Shown piece by piece: positions 37,541 through 46,439 of a stretch of DNA of 64,000 nucleotides. The notes below the pieces were generated by a model. It was not told where the DNA came from and searched no databases. It was given only the letters and a program-made list of their open reading frames with translations. Location of the stretch: contig NZ_JANRKL010000216.1 of assembly GCF_033763495.1 (NCBI RefSeq), positions 9,336 to 73,335 on the forward strand, read 5' to 3'. Both the position numbers and the translations under genes were made by a program. The stretch is from Haliscomenobacter sp033763495. Lineage in GTDB: Bacteria > Bacteroidota > Bacteroidia > Chitinophagales > Saprospiraceae. The first letter of the stretch is position 1. Each line of letters starts with the position of its first letter.

Positions 37541-37591
37541 ACTTATAGCATTTATGTTTGGAATAGCCTGCAATTTATATTTTCGCACCAA

Positions 37592-37899
37592 GAAATCAAA
37601 TTTGACAGATTTAATTTCTTAGTTTTATTATCTGAATTTCACCTATACCTCGCGGATTCAGGTTTTGTGCAAATCGTTTTGGCGAAATCCTGTAAAATCA
37701 GGATTTTCAAAGCACATTTGCACAAAACCAGAATCCGTACGGTATAACACTGAAGTTCTAACGAATGTAATCCTAGATATGGCATTTCATCAAAAAATGG
37801 ATTGAGCTTTTTCACAGAGTAGATGGATAATGCTTTTTTCGTATTTTTTTCACACATGCACATGGTTTCTTTAGAGTACAAAGAACCTCAAATTTCGTT
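37592..37899. other. 308-bp intergenic region between NACHT gene and rfbA
   Basis: The only structure I see is the long inverted repeat at 37646-37744. The rest, including 37745-37899, has no gene or promoter that I can support. Confidence 0.5.
37646..37744. repeat. Long imperfect inverted repeat with AATCCTG/CAGGATT core
   Basis: Arms of ~46 bp pair around a TAAAAT loop at ~37692-37697. Paired blocks include AAATCCTG/CAGGATTT, GGTTTTGTGCAAAT/ATTTGCACAAAACC and GGATTC/GAATCC, with mismatched bases between. AATCCTG...CAGGATT palindromes are, from memory, widespread in Bacteroidota intergenic DNA. It sits upstream of the NACHT gene at the edge of the AT-rich segment. Confidence 0.75.
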
Positions 37900-38766
37900 T
37901 TAACTCATTTTCAAAACATTCATCAAATACTCCCCATATCCACTCTTCATATACCGATGCGCCAGCACCTCCATCTGGGTTGCGTCGATGAAGCCCATTT
38001 CAAAAGCTGTTTCTTCGATGCAGCCAATTTTGAGCCCCTGCCGCTCTTCAATCACCTGAATGAACTGCCCGGCTTGCATCAAGGATTGGTGGGTACCCGT
38101 ATCCAGCCAGGCGATGCCCCGACCCAATACACCTACTTCCAGGTTACCTTCCTCCAGGTAATGTTTGTTGACATCGGTGATCTCGTATTCACCTCTGGCG
38201 CTGGGCTTTAGGTTTTTGGCAATCTCGACCACGCTGTTGTTGTAAAAGTACAAACCCGGTACTGCATAATTGGACTTGGGTTGAGCTGGTTTTTCTTCGA
38301 TGGACAAGGCCTTGAATTTTTTATCAAACTCAACTACCCCATAACGCTCTGGGTCGGCAACCTGATAGGCAAAAACCACCCCTCCCTGAGGGTCAACTGA
38401 TTCTTGCAACAACTCTTTCAAACCATTGCCATAAAATATATTGTCACCCAAAATCAATGCTGCACTATCACTTCCAATGAACTCCTCACCCAATACAAAG
38501 GCCTGAGCCAAGCCATTGGGGTCATGTTGAGCAACATAGGAAAAATGACAACCTATATCTGCGCCATCCCCCAGAAGTTTGGCAAAATTAGGCAAATCAT
38601 GGGGAGTGGAAATGATCAAAATATCCCGAATGCCTGCCGACATCAGCGTAGACAAAGGGTAATAAATCATGGGTTTATCGTACACCGGCATCAGTTGTTT
38701 GCTGACAGCCAAGGTGAGTGGATACAATCGGGTACCGAGACCACCTGCTAGGATGATTCCCTTCAT
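37900..38766 (-). CDS. rfbA: Glucose-1-phosphate thymidylyltransferase
   Basis: This 288-residue enzyme makes dTDP-glucose from dTTP and glucose-1-phosphate, the first step of dTDP-rhamnose and other dTDP-sugar pathways. The nucleotide-binding start GIILAGGLGTRLYPLT is followed by SKQLMPVYDKPMIYYPLS, and the metal site is at LGDNIFYG (~108). The length and the C-terminal GYGEYLMNVL agree with RmlA. It is not next to rfbB, rfbC or rfbD here, so those genes must be elsewhere or absent. Confidence 0.95.
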   Translation of the reverse strand: MKGIILAGGLGTRLYPLTLAVSKQLMPVYDKPMIYYPLSTLMSAGIRDILIISTPHDLPNFAKLLGDGADIGCHFSYVAQHDPNGLAQAFVLGEEFIGSDSAALILGDNIFYGNGLKELLQESVDPQGGVVFAYQVADPERYGVVEFDKKFKALSIEEKPAQPKSNYAVPGLYFYNNSVVEIAKNLKPSARGEYEITDVNKHYLEEGNLEVGVLGRGIAWLDTGTHQSLMQAGQFIQVIEERQGLKIGCIEETAFEMGFIDATQMEVLAHRYMKSGYGEYLMNVLKMS

Positions 38767-38994
38767 TGCAGTTTAATTTTATTGGTTTTGAGAAAAAAAC
38801 ACGAGCAGGTCCAAATATTTTATTTTGACATGCTCGAAGACAAAGATAGGAAGACAAAGTCTCTCCCGTCTAAAAAGCTCTGCCTTTTATCGAACAATGC
38901 ACAAGCCCTAACGATAAGACCTTATCTTTCGTACCTGGGAAGGGGCAAAAAGATGAATCTTTGTCGCAGTGTTCCTGGATGAAATGGTTTTGCT

Positions 38995-40236
38995 ATGAAT
39001 TTTACTGAAAATATCAAGTTGGCCTTTCGCTCTATCCGAGCCAATGCCCTTAGGGCGGTACTTACCTTACTGATCATTGCTTTGGGCATCATGGCTCTGG
39101 TAGGTATTTTGACTGCCATCGACAGTGCTATTTATTCCCTGAGCAGCAATTTGTCCTACCTGGGGGCCAATGCCTTTGATGTGGACCCTAAGTTTGATGA
39201 AGGAGTGCGCGGCAACCGTGGGGGCCGTGTGGCCAAACGAGGGGAGGTGTTCACCTATCAACAATCTATGGCTTTTAAGGAACGCTTCCATTTTAATGCC
39301 CGTACTGCTATTTCTTTCCGTTGTACCAACAATGCCGCTTTGCGTTCAGGCAAGGAAAAGACCAATCCGGTCATGTTGATATTTGCATCAGATGAAAACT
39401 ACCTGGAGGCCAAAGGTTTTGACCTGGAAATAGGTCGTGGATTTACCGCCCGGGAAGTGAACAGCGGAGGATACGTAACCATCATTGGTGCCGAAGTTGT
39501 GAAATTGTTGTTTAAAGGCAAAGCAGAAAAGGCCATTGGGCAGATTATTTCTACCGGAAGTATGAAACTCAAGGTGATTGGTGTGCTCAAGTCCAAAGGG
39601 TCCAGTATGAATCAGGATGAGGATCGCCGCATCATTATCCCCTTGTACACGGGTAAAATGTCTTACGCTACTCAAAACACGAACTACCGCATCATGGTTG
39701 CGGTTACTGACCCAACTCAAATTGACAACGCAATTGCGATTGCAACCGGCTTGTTGCGCAACATCCGCAAGCTACGTGCTTCTCAGGACAATGATTTTGA
39801 AATCACCAAAAGCGATAGTTTGATTGGCATCATCAAGGAAAATACGGTTTATTTCCGGGCTGCTGCGGCAGGTATTGGCCTCATCACCCTATTAGGGGCG
39901 GCCATTGGTTTGATGAACATCATGTTGGTTTCGGTTACTGAACGAACCCGAGAGGTGGGCATCAGCAAGGCTCTTGGCGCAACCCGTCGGCATATCCTGA
40001 TCCAATTTCTCACTGAAGCAGTAGTGATTTCCCTGATGGGTGGCTTTTTGGGCATCATCTTGGGCGTATTGATTGGCAACACGGTGACTTACTTCATGGG
40101 TGGTTCTTTTTTGTTCCCTTGGATGTGGATCACCATGGCGGTGTTGACCTGTACAGTGGTGGGACTGGTGTCGGGTTTGTATCCGGCTATGAAGGCTGCA
40201 AGGTTGGATCCGATTGAGTCGTTGCGGTATGAGTAA
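38995..40236 (+). CDS. MacB/FtsX-type ABC transporter permease
   Basis: The 413-residue protein has one N-terminal membrane helix (~20-45, LTLLIIALGIMALVGILTAI), a periplasmic MacB-PCD domain (~50-280) and three C-terminal helices of the FtsX fold (~290-400, IMLVSVTERTREVGISKALGA; ending AARLDPIESLRYE). MacB-like systems export lipids, peptides or toxins, or transmit mechanical force, with a separate ATPase. No ATPase is adjacent, so it relies on one encoded elsewhere. Its 3' end overlaps the convergent NUDIX gene by 50 bp. Confidence 0.9.
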   Translation: MNFTENIKLAFRSIRANALRAVLTLLIIALGIMALVGILTAIDSAIYSLSSNLSYLGANAFDVDPKFDEGVRGNRGGRVAKRGEVFTYQQSMAFKERFHFNARTAISFRCTNNAALRSGKEKTNPVMLIFASDENYLEAKGFDLEIGRGFTAREVNSGGYVTIIGAEVVKLLFKGKAEKAIGQIISTGSMKLKVIGVLKSKGSSMNQDEDRRIIIPLYTGKMSYATQNTNYRIMVAVTDPTQIDNAIAIATGLLRNIRKLRASQDNDFEITKSDSLIGIIKENTVYFRAAAAGIGLITLLGAAIGLMNIMLVSVTERTREVGISKALGATRRHILIQFLTEAVVISLMGGFLGIILGVLIGNTVTYFMGGSFLFPWMWITMAVLTCTVVGLVSGLYPAMKAARLDPIESLRYE

Positions 40237-40858
40237 AATCAACCACCTCCACCAACTCACTCACAATCATCGCCGTAGCACCCCATAAAATCCGTCCTCC
40301 GAGGTCAAAATAAGGCACATCAGTCAAGGTGAAATTCGGATTGATCACCAGGTCCTTCACCTTCTGATGGTTTGGATTTTGAAAATAGTCAAAAGGCACT
40401 TCCAATATGTCGGCGACCTCAGATTCCTGGGGTAGCCATTGCGGAGCATATTCCATAAAACCTACGTGAGGTTGTACATGGAAGTTGCTCACGGGAATGT
40501 ACAATTCGGTCAATGCACCCAATAACTTGACGTCGGCTGGATTCACTCCTACTTCTTCCTGAGCCTCCCGTAGCGCCGTTTGGGCAGAGTGCCCATCGCC
40601 ATCGTCGAAGCGGCCACCCGGGAAGCTGATCTGCCCCTTGTGGACATCCCTAGGGTTGTGCGAAACCCGCTCAATGAACACCAGATTCCATTGCCCATTT
40701 TTAGGGAAAAACAACGCTAATACTCCTGCCAGAATAGCCGTGGGAGGGATGGTTCGCCCCTGATACCGAGCGGGATGTGCCATTTTGATTTGAGCCAATT
40801 CCCCGGGTAAGGGATGCTGTAGGTTTTTTTCTAGTCTTTGTATAAATGTCAAGTCCAT
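40187..40858 (-). CDS. NUDIX hydrolase, CoA pyrophosphatase-like
   Basis: The 223-residue protein has the NUDIX box in the CoA-pyrophosphatase form: ISFPGGRFDDGDGHS followed by TALREAQEEVGV (~95-125), preceded by RVSHNPRDVHKGQ, which matches the NuCoA motif. The family cleaves CoA or related dinucleotides to remove toxic or oxidised forms. Its 3' end runs 50 bp into the end of the convergent permease gene; the stop is the TAG at 40187. Its start diverges from the murF-alr gene across a region holding a long inverted repeat. Confidence 0.88.
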   Translation of the reverse strand: MDLTFIQRLEKNLQHPLPGELAQIKMAHPARYQGRTIPPTAILAGVLALFFPKNGQWNLVFIERVSHNPRDVHKGQISFPGGRFDDGDGHSAQTALREAQEEVGVNPADVKLLGALTELYIPVSNFHVQPHVGFMEYAPQWLPQESEVADILEVPFDYFQNPNHQKVKDLVINPNFTLTDVPYFDLGGRILWGATAMIVSELVEVVDFTHTATTQSDPTLQPS

Positions 40859-40896
40859 GCTTGGTAAACAGGATTACAGGTTTAATGGTTGAAAAG

Positions 40897-41015
40897 TTGA
40901 GGAGTTGAGAAGTTGAGGCTACCGCAGCGATGTTGACGAGCCATTCTCACACTCACACTATCACAAACAAACACACCCCCATTCTTGCGGTAGCCTCACC
41001 CCCTCAACTCCTCAA
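40897..41015. repeat. Long inverted repeat between divergent NUDIX and murF-alr genes
   Basis: The left arm at 40897-40926 (from TTGAGGAGTTGAG to GGCTACCGCA) pairs with the right arm at 40986-41015, with four mismatches in the middle, around a 59-nt loop. The left flank carries GTTGAGRA-type direct repeats. TTTTTTT follows the right arm, so on the plus strand it looks like a terminator, although no plus-strand gene ends just upstream. Its place in the leader of murF-alr allows attenuation. Confidence 0.7.
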
Positions 41016-41046
41016 TTTTTTTCCGTTCCTTTGCTGCTTGCAAAAA

Positions 41047-43512
41047 ATGATTGCCATGTATTCGATCCAGGCTATTCAAAAGATTTTACAAGCCAAGACT
41101 ACGGAGAGGCCGCTGCATGAAGCCCAAATAGAACATTTATTGCTGGATAGTCGCCAAATCATTTTTGCCGAGCGCAGCCTCTTTTTTGCCATCAAGGGTG
41201 CCCAACAGGATGGGCATCAGTTCATTGATGCGGTGTATCAGGCCGGAGTACGCAATTTTGTGGTAACCCAACTCCCCGAACCCCAGGCATTCCCGGAGGC
41301 CAATTTTTTGCTAGTGCCCAATGTCATTGCTGCTTTACAAACCCTAGCCACTCATCACCGTAAGCAATTTCCCCTCCAGGTTATTGGCATTACAGGCAGC
41401 AACGGCAAAACCACTGTTAAAGAATGGCTTTTTCAACTCCTGTATGCCAATTTTGCCATCATTCGCAGTCCCCGCAGTTTTAACTCCCAAATCGGGGTGC
41501 CTCTTTCGGTGTGGAACATCCAGTCCCAGCACGAATTGGGCATTTTTGAAGCTGGTATTTCCCGCTCCGGCGAGATGGCGAATTTAGCAAAAATCATTCA
41601 ACCTCAAATCGGCATTTTCACCATGCTGGGGGAAGCCCACAATGAAGGGTTTGCCAGCAAACAAGTCAAATTACTGGAAAAATTACAACTTTTCCAGGGT
41701 ATCGAACTGCTGATTTATTGTGCAGATGATCCGGACATTCAGGCAGAAATTTCGGCATTGCCTTGTGAAAAACTGAGCTGGTCGCTAGGGCAGCACCCCA
41801 CAGCTGGTTTTTTTGTCCAAAAACCGGAAATATTCCTTAGACATACTCATCTGGAAGGCTGTTTCAGAGGCGAAACCCAACGCATTTCTGTTCCCTTTAC
41901 CGACCAGGCCGCCATTGAGAATGCCATTCATTGCTGGGCAGTTTTGTTGCATTTGGGCATCAAAGCTGAACAAATTGCGGAACGGATGTCCCAACTGGAA
42001 CCTGTAGCCATGCGGATGGAACTGTTGGACGGGCAAAACGATTGCCTCGTAATCAACGACACCTACAATGCTGACCTCAGTTCCCTGCGCCTTGGCTTGC
42101 AATGGATGCGGCAGCACGAACAAGGGCGCAAGCGTAGCTTGGTTTTGTCCGAAATTTTACAAAGTGGCAGTACCAAAAAACAACTGTACCAAAAAATAAG
42201 CCACCTGATTGAGGAATACCAAATTGAGCGAGTGATCGGGGTGGGTGCAGCTACTATACAATTGCAGGATTTTTTACCCCGGGGATTTGAACAAGATTAT
42301 TTTGAAAATACCCAGCACCTGCTCGATGTTTTACCCCAACTCCAATTTCAATCTGAAATCATCTTACTCAAAGGTGCCCGGCAATACCACCTCGAAAAAA
42401 TCGCCCAAGCCCTGGCCCGCCAGGTACACCAAGCTCGTTTGGAGGTCAACCTGAGCGCCCTGGCCCATAACCTACGTGCTTACCAGCGCTGTTTGCGCCC
42501 GGGAGTCAAAACAATGGTGATGGTCAAAGCTACCGCTTATGGGGCAGGCAGCAAAGAAGTGGCCCGCTTGCTGGAACACTTGCGGGTGGACTACTGCTGC
42601 GTGGCCTATGCTGACGAAGGCATCGAACTGCGGCAAGCAGGCATCAGTGCGCCCATTATGGTACTCAATCCCGAAGCTGGAGCCTTTGAACAAATGCGCC
42701 AACACCGCCTGGAGCCAGTGGTGTATAGCCAGGAACAACTGCGCAGCCTGCGCCTCGAATCCTTTCCCCACGGCATCCATCTTGGCATTGATAGTGGCAT
42801 GCACCGATTGGGTTTCGACAGCCACGAAATGCCAGGTTTGTTGGATTACCTGCAGCAGCACCCAAGCCTCCTGGTCAGGTCCATCTATACCCACCTGGCG
42901 GCCACGGAAGATCCACAACACGATGCCTTCACCCACGAGCAGGCACGCCGTTTTCAGCTCGCTTTTGAGCAAATTTCGGGCACTTTGGGCTATCGACCCT
43001 TACAACATGCCTTGAACTCCAACGGGATCACCCGTTTTCCACAATACCAGCAGGATATGGTGCGTTTGGGAATTGGCCTGTATGGCATCGACGTAAGCAA
43101 CACCTTACCCGAGCCGCTGCAGGTTGTTTTGAGTTTTAAGGCTACTATTTCACAAATCAAGGAAGTTGCTGCTGGCGAAACCATCGGGTATGGTCGCCGT
43201 GCCCAAGCCCATTCTCCTATGCGTACTGGTACCATTTCAGTTGGATATGCCGATGGTTTACGTCGTGGGGCAGGCAATGGAGCTTTTAAAGTGAAGGTCC
43301 GCGGGAAAAAAGCCCCGATTTTGGGCAGCGTGTGTATGGACATGTCGATGATTGATCTCAGCCATATTCCTGAGGCCCAAACGGGGGATACCGTGGAGAT
43401 TTTTGGATTAGATCCTTCTGTAGATGAATTGGCACAAATACTCGGAACCATTCCATATGAGGTATTTACCGGAATTTCACCCCGAGTTAAACGTGTCTAT
43501 TTACAGGAATAA
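41047..43512 (+). CDS. Bifunctional MurF ligase / alanine racemase
   Basis: I start at the ATG at 41047 (MIAMYSIQ), since the longer frame translates the inverted repeat. The N-terminal ~450 residues are UDP-MurNAc-tripeptide:D-Ala-D-Ala ligase (P-loop GITGSNGKTTVKEW; NDTYNADLSSLRLGL). The C-terminal ~370 residues are a PLP alanine racemase (VMVKATAYGAG with the PLP lysine; IGYGRRAQA; GSVCMDMSMIDLS near the catalytic Tyr side). It supplies D-Ala and adds D-Ala-D-Ala to the peptidoglycan precursor in the cytoplasm. This fusion is known in Bacteroidota. It is the first gene of an envelope cluster with three foldase genes. Confidence 0.95.
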   Translation: MIAMYSIQAIQKILQAKTTERPLHEAQIEHLLLDSRQIIFAERSLFFAIKGAQQDGHQFIDAVYQAGVRNFVVTQLPEPQAFPEANFLLVPNVIAALQTLATHHRKQFPLQVIGITGSNGKTTVKEWLFQLLYANFAIIRSPRSFNSQIGVPLSVWNIQSQHELGIFEAGISRSGEMANLAKIIQPQIGIFTMLGEAHNEGFASKQVKLLEKLQLFQGIELLIYCADDPDIQAEISALPCEKLSWSLGQHPTAGFFVQKPEIFLRHTHLEGCFRGETQRISVPFTDQAAIENAIHCWAVLLHLGIKAEQIAERMSQLEPVAMRMELLDGQNDCLVINDTYNADLSSLRLGLQWMRQHEQGRKRSLVLSEILQSGSTKKQLYQKISHLIEEYQIERVIGVGAATIQLQDFLPRGFEQDYFENTQHLLDVLPQLQFQSEIILLKGARQYHLEKIAQALARQVHQARLEVNLSALAHNLRAYQRCLRPGVKTMVMVKATAYGAGSKEVARLLEHLRVDYCCVAYADEGIELRQAGISAPIMVLNPEAGAFEQMRQHRLEPVVYSQEQLRSLRLESFPHGIHLGIDSGMHRLGFDSHEMPGLLDYLQQHPSLLVRSIYTHLAATEDPQHDAFTHEQARRFQLAFEQISGTLGYRPLQHALNSNGITRFPQYQQDMVRLGIGLYGIDVSNTLPEPLQVVLSFKATISQIKEVAAGETIGYGRRAQAHSPMRTGTISVGYADGLRRGAGNGAFKVKVRGKKAPILGSVCMDMSMIDLSHIPEAQTGDTVEIFGLDPSVDELAQILGTIPYEVFTGISPRVKRVYLQE

Positions 43513-43515
43513 GTA

Positions 43516-43523
43516 TATTTTTG
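43516..43523 (+). promoter_or_regulatory. Possible -7 box before the first PPIase gene
   Basis: TATTTTTG matches TAnnTTTG and lies 25 nt before the ATG at 43549, just after the murF-alr stop. No -33 element is obvious. Confidence 0.4.
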
Positions 43524-43548
43524 CCCCACTACTAAAATAAAACTTAAC

Positions 43549-45519
43549 ATGGCAAAGAACCTTTTGCTGCTCTTAGGCTGCTTTTTCAGCCTGATCGTTT
43601 TTACCCATGCACAGGAGAAAGACCCGGTGTTGTTTACGGTTGACGGCACCCCGGTGCATGTGTCCGAATTCAAGTACATCTATTCCAAAACCAATGGGAA
43701 AAATGCGGACTTTTCCCGCGCCACCTTACAAGAGTATTTGGATCTTTACACCAAATTCAAACTCAAGGTTAAGAAGGCGAAGGACATGAAACTGGACACC
43801 GTACAGGCGCTCCAGGAAGAACTGGCTGGATACCGCCGTCAGTTGGCAGATTCTTATTTGTTGAACAAACAGGTAACTGAAAAATTGACCAAAGAGCTGT
43901 TTGATCGCGCTCAGTTTGATCTCGACATCAGCCACATTCTTTTTTCTCTCGCACCAGAGGCCAAAGGCACCGATACAGTGGAGGCCTATCGCCAGGCGAT
44001 GGATGCACGTGCTCGTTTGTTAAAAGGGGAAAATTTTGCTACCGTTGCCAAGCAGGTTTCAGCAGATAAGTCAGCAGCTACCAATGGTGGGCACATTGGC
44101 TATGTCACCGCCATGTTCCCCAATGGCTTTTACCCTTTGGAAAGTGCAGCTTACCGCCTGCCATTTGAACAACTATCCATGCCGATTCGGACCAGCGCAG
44201 GGTATCATCTACTCAAAGTACACAGCAAACGTCCGGCTCGTGGAGAAGTTGAAGTAGCCCACATTTTATTGCGTACAGAAGGCAATGATGCCATTATTGT
44301 TAAATCCCAGATTGACACCATCTATGCTTCGCTGAAACGTGGCTCTAATTTTGAAGAAATGGCTGCAAAAAACTCCAATGATTCCCGTACTGCCGATAAA
44401 GGGGGGTATGTTGGTTTTGTAACCATCAATCGCTTCGAACAAGCTTTTGAAGATGCTGCTTATAGTGTTGAAAAGGATGGAGATTATTCCAAACCTTTCC
44501 AAACCAGTGTAGGTTGGCACATTATTAAGCGGATCAGCAAAAAAGAGATACAACCTTATGAGCAAATGCGTGGTCAATTAGAAGCACGCATCAAAAGAGA
44601 TGCCCGCTTTGAAATGGCTCGCAAGGCCATGGTGGAGGACATCAAGCGCGAAACCGGGTTTAAAGATTATCCCAATCTGCTGACTGAGTTTGCCGCAACC
44701 TTGAACGATACCCTCTTCACCTTCCAGTGGCATGCCCCTCAGCCCCCCAGCACTAAGGTGTTGTTTATGATGGCAAAAAAGGCCTACACCCTGGGAGATT
44801 TTGCCCAGTTTGTTGAAAACGCTACTCGCCAGCGAATGCGGATGTCGGGTGAGACATCGACAGATGCCGCCGTGCAGAGCCTGTATGAGGAATACGTCAA
44901 TGAGTCCTGCCTGCGTTTTGAAGAACAACGCCTGGATCAAAAGTATCCAGAGTTCAAAGCCTTGCTGCGCGAGTACGAAGAAGGCATCCTCTTATTTGAG
45001 GCTACCCGGATCAATGTTTGGGACAAGGCTTCGCAGGACACGGTGGGTTTGAAAAATTTCTTCAAAACCCTGAAAGGAAAATACCGCTGGGAAGATCGGG
45101 CAATTACTTCCGTGTTTTATGTTGATGGCATCTCCAAGTCTGTTTTGGAGCCCATGCGGGAGTATGCACAAAAACATTCTTCACAAGAGGTAATCGATAA
45201 ATTCAATAAGTCAGACACCATTGGTATTCGGGTGGAAGAACAAATATTGGAAAAAGGCAAATCTCCCGAGGCGAATGACCTGAAAGAATGGAAAGCGGGA
45301 GAAGTAACCATCGCCAAATTTGATCGGCAAAACAACGAGTACGCTTTCCGGAAGGTTGAAAAAATCATCCCGGCTCAGGACAAAATGCTCAATGAAGCGC
45401 GTGGTTACATCATTGCTGATTACCAGGATCACCTGGAAATACAATGGGTGAATGAACTGAAGAAGGAATATCCCGTGAAGATTGAAAAAGCGGTTTTTGA
45501 AAGTTTAATTAAAAAATAG
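43549..45519 (+). CDS. Periplasmic peptidyl-prolyl isomerase with two parvulin domains
   Basis: The 656-residue protein has a signal peptide (cleavage after THAQ, ~22), then a SurA/PrsA-like N-terminal chaperone region (~30-120). Two PpiC/parvulin domains follow: ~124-222 (ISHILFSLAP, ... AGYHLLKV) and ~230-330 (VAHILLRTEG, ... VGWHIIKR). A long helical C-terminal region (~340-656) completes it. It should help outer-membrane and secreted proteins fold. A REP-like palindrome starts at its stop codon, and two more foldase-like genes follow in the same direction. Confidence 0.9.
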   Translation: MAKNLLLLLGCFFSLIVFTHAQEKDPVLFTVDGTPVHVSEFKYIYSKTNGKNADFSRATLQEYLDLYTKFKLKVKKAKDMKLDTVQALQEELAGYRRQLADSYLLNKQVTEKLTKELFDRAQFDLDISHILFSLAPEAKGTDTVEAYRQAMDARARLLKGENFATVAKQVSADKSAATNGGHIGYVTAMFPNGFYPLESAAYRLPFEQLSMPIRTSAGYHLLKVHSKRPARGEVEVAHILLRTEGNDAIIVKSQIDTIYASLKRGSNFEEMAAKNSNDSRTADKGGYVGFVTINRFEQAFEDAAYSVEKDGDYSKPFQTSVGWHIIKRISKKEIQPYEQMRGQLEARIKRDARFEMARKAMVEDIKRETGFKDYPNLLTEFAATLNDTLFTFQWHAPQPPSTKVLFMMAKKAYTLGDFAQFVENATRQRMRMSGETSTDAAVQSLYEEYVNESCLRFEEQRLDQKYPEFKALLREYEEGILLFEATRINVWDKASQDTVGLKNFFKTLKGKYRWEDRAITSVFYVDGISKSVLEPMREYAQKHSSQEVIDKFNKSDTIGIRVEEQILEKGKSPEANDLKEWKAGEVTIAKFDRQNNEYAFRKVEKIIPAQDKMLNEARGYIIADYQDHLEIQWVNELKKEYPVKIEKAVFESLIKK

Positions 45520-45564
45520 TTGAGTGCCCGGTCGCTGAGTGTAGTCGAAGCGCCGGGCACTCAA
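45520..45564. repeat. REP-like palindrome (GTAGTCGAAGCG family)
   Basis: TTGAGTGCCCGG and CCGGGCACTCAA form a perfect 12-bp stem; the loop GAGTGTAGTCGAAGCG also pairs at CGCT/AGCG. Elements with CGCTGAG..GTAGTCGAAGCG are, from memory, abundant dispersed repeats in Bacteroidota and other bacteria. It starts one base after the stop of the upstream PPIase gene and lies inside the operon. Confidence 0.75.
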
Positions 45565-45582
45565 CCTTCCCCAACAACAGCT

Positions 45583-46437
45583 ATGTACGGTAAGTGGAGC
45601 TTGAATCTGTTGGCTTTTTTGGCACTGGCCTTAACTTTGTTTACCTGCGACTGGAAATCAGACCAGGGCGCAGATCGCTTGCTGGCGCGTGTATTCAACC
45701 GGGAGTTGCACCTTTCGGATTTGGAAAACATGTTCCCTGAAAAAGCTTCCCGCGCCGACAGTTTTTTAATCATTCAAGCCTTTGTTAGCCGTTGGGTGCG
45801 CGAAGAATTGCTGATGTATGAAGCTGAAAAAAACCTGCCCCCTGATCTAAACATTGACCAGTTGGTAAGGGATTATCGGCGTTCCTTGATCCGCAACAAC
45901 TACGAACAAGTATTGGTGGAACAATTGCTGGACTCTACCGTAACCAAAACCGAATTGCAAGGGTTTTATGAACAAAACAAGGAGCAGTACGAATTGGAAA
46001 CGCCCATTATTCGCTGCTACTTCATCAAAATTGCCGCCCCGATTCCCAAGGCAGATAGTTTGCTGGAATTATGGGCGAAACCCAGAGGCAATAATCTCTC
46101 CAGGCTGGAAGCCTACTGCCAAAAATACGCAACAGCGCATACTCTGGTGGACAGCATCTGGCATAAAGTGGATGTCATTGGTTCAGTGATGCCCAAGGGG
46201 ACCATTACCGCTGACAACATCGCTTCCAAACGGGAATTCCGCCAAAGCGACGGCAAGTTTGTTTATTATTTTCGATTGCTGGAGTTAAAAAACCGGAAAG
46301 AAATTGCCCCTTTAGGCTATATTGAACAACAAGCGCGTACCTTCGTGCTGCACAAACGCAAATTGGATTTGTTGCAGCGCAAAAGGGAAGATTTGTACGA
46401 AATTGCTTTAAAAAAAGGCAATGTTGAAATATTCTAA
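45583..46437 (+). CDS. SurA-like lipoprotein without a clear PPIase domain
   Basis: The ATG at 45583 (MYGKWSLNLLAFLALALTLF) begins a lipoprotein signal with Cys at ~22 (LFTC); the longer frame is an artefact of translating the palindrome. The 284-residue protein is helical with a foldase N-terminal look (VSRWVREELLMYEAEKNLPP; TKTELQGFYEQNKEQYELETP). I see no parvulin core with the usual HIL...GxHIIK ends. It lies between two parvulin genes and two bases before surA-like, so it is probably a foldase helper in the same pathway. Confidence 0.75.
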   Translation: MYGKWSLNLLAFLALALTLFTCDWKSDQGADRLLARVFNRELHLSDLENMFPEKASRADSFLIIQAFVSRWVREELLMYEAEKNLPPDLNIDQLVRDYRRSLIRNNYEQVLVEQLLDSTVTKTELQGFYEQNKEQYELETPIIRCYFIKIAAPIPKADSLLELWAKPRGNNLSRLEAYCQKYATAHTLVDSIWHKVDVIGSVMPKGTITADNIASKREFRQSDGKFVYYFRLLELKNRKEIAPLGYIEQQARTFVLHKRKLDLLQRKREDLYEIALKKGNVEIF

Positions 46438-46439
46438 AT

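Noticed and set aside
40930..41046. N-terminal extension of MurF-Alr
   Set aside because: It translates the loop and arm of an inverted repeat into a His/Thr-rich leader; MurF homology starts at the ATG at 41047.
45520..45582. N-terminal extension of the SurA-like lipoprotein
   Set aside because: It is a translation of the REP-like palindrome; the lipoprotein signal begins at 45583.
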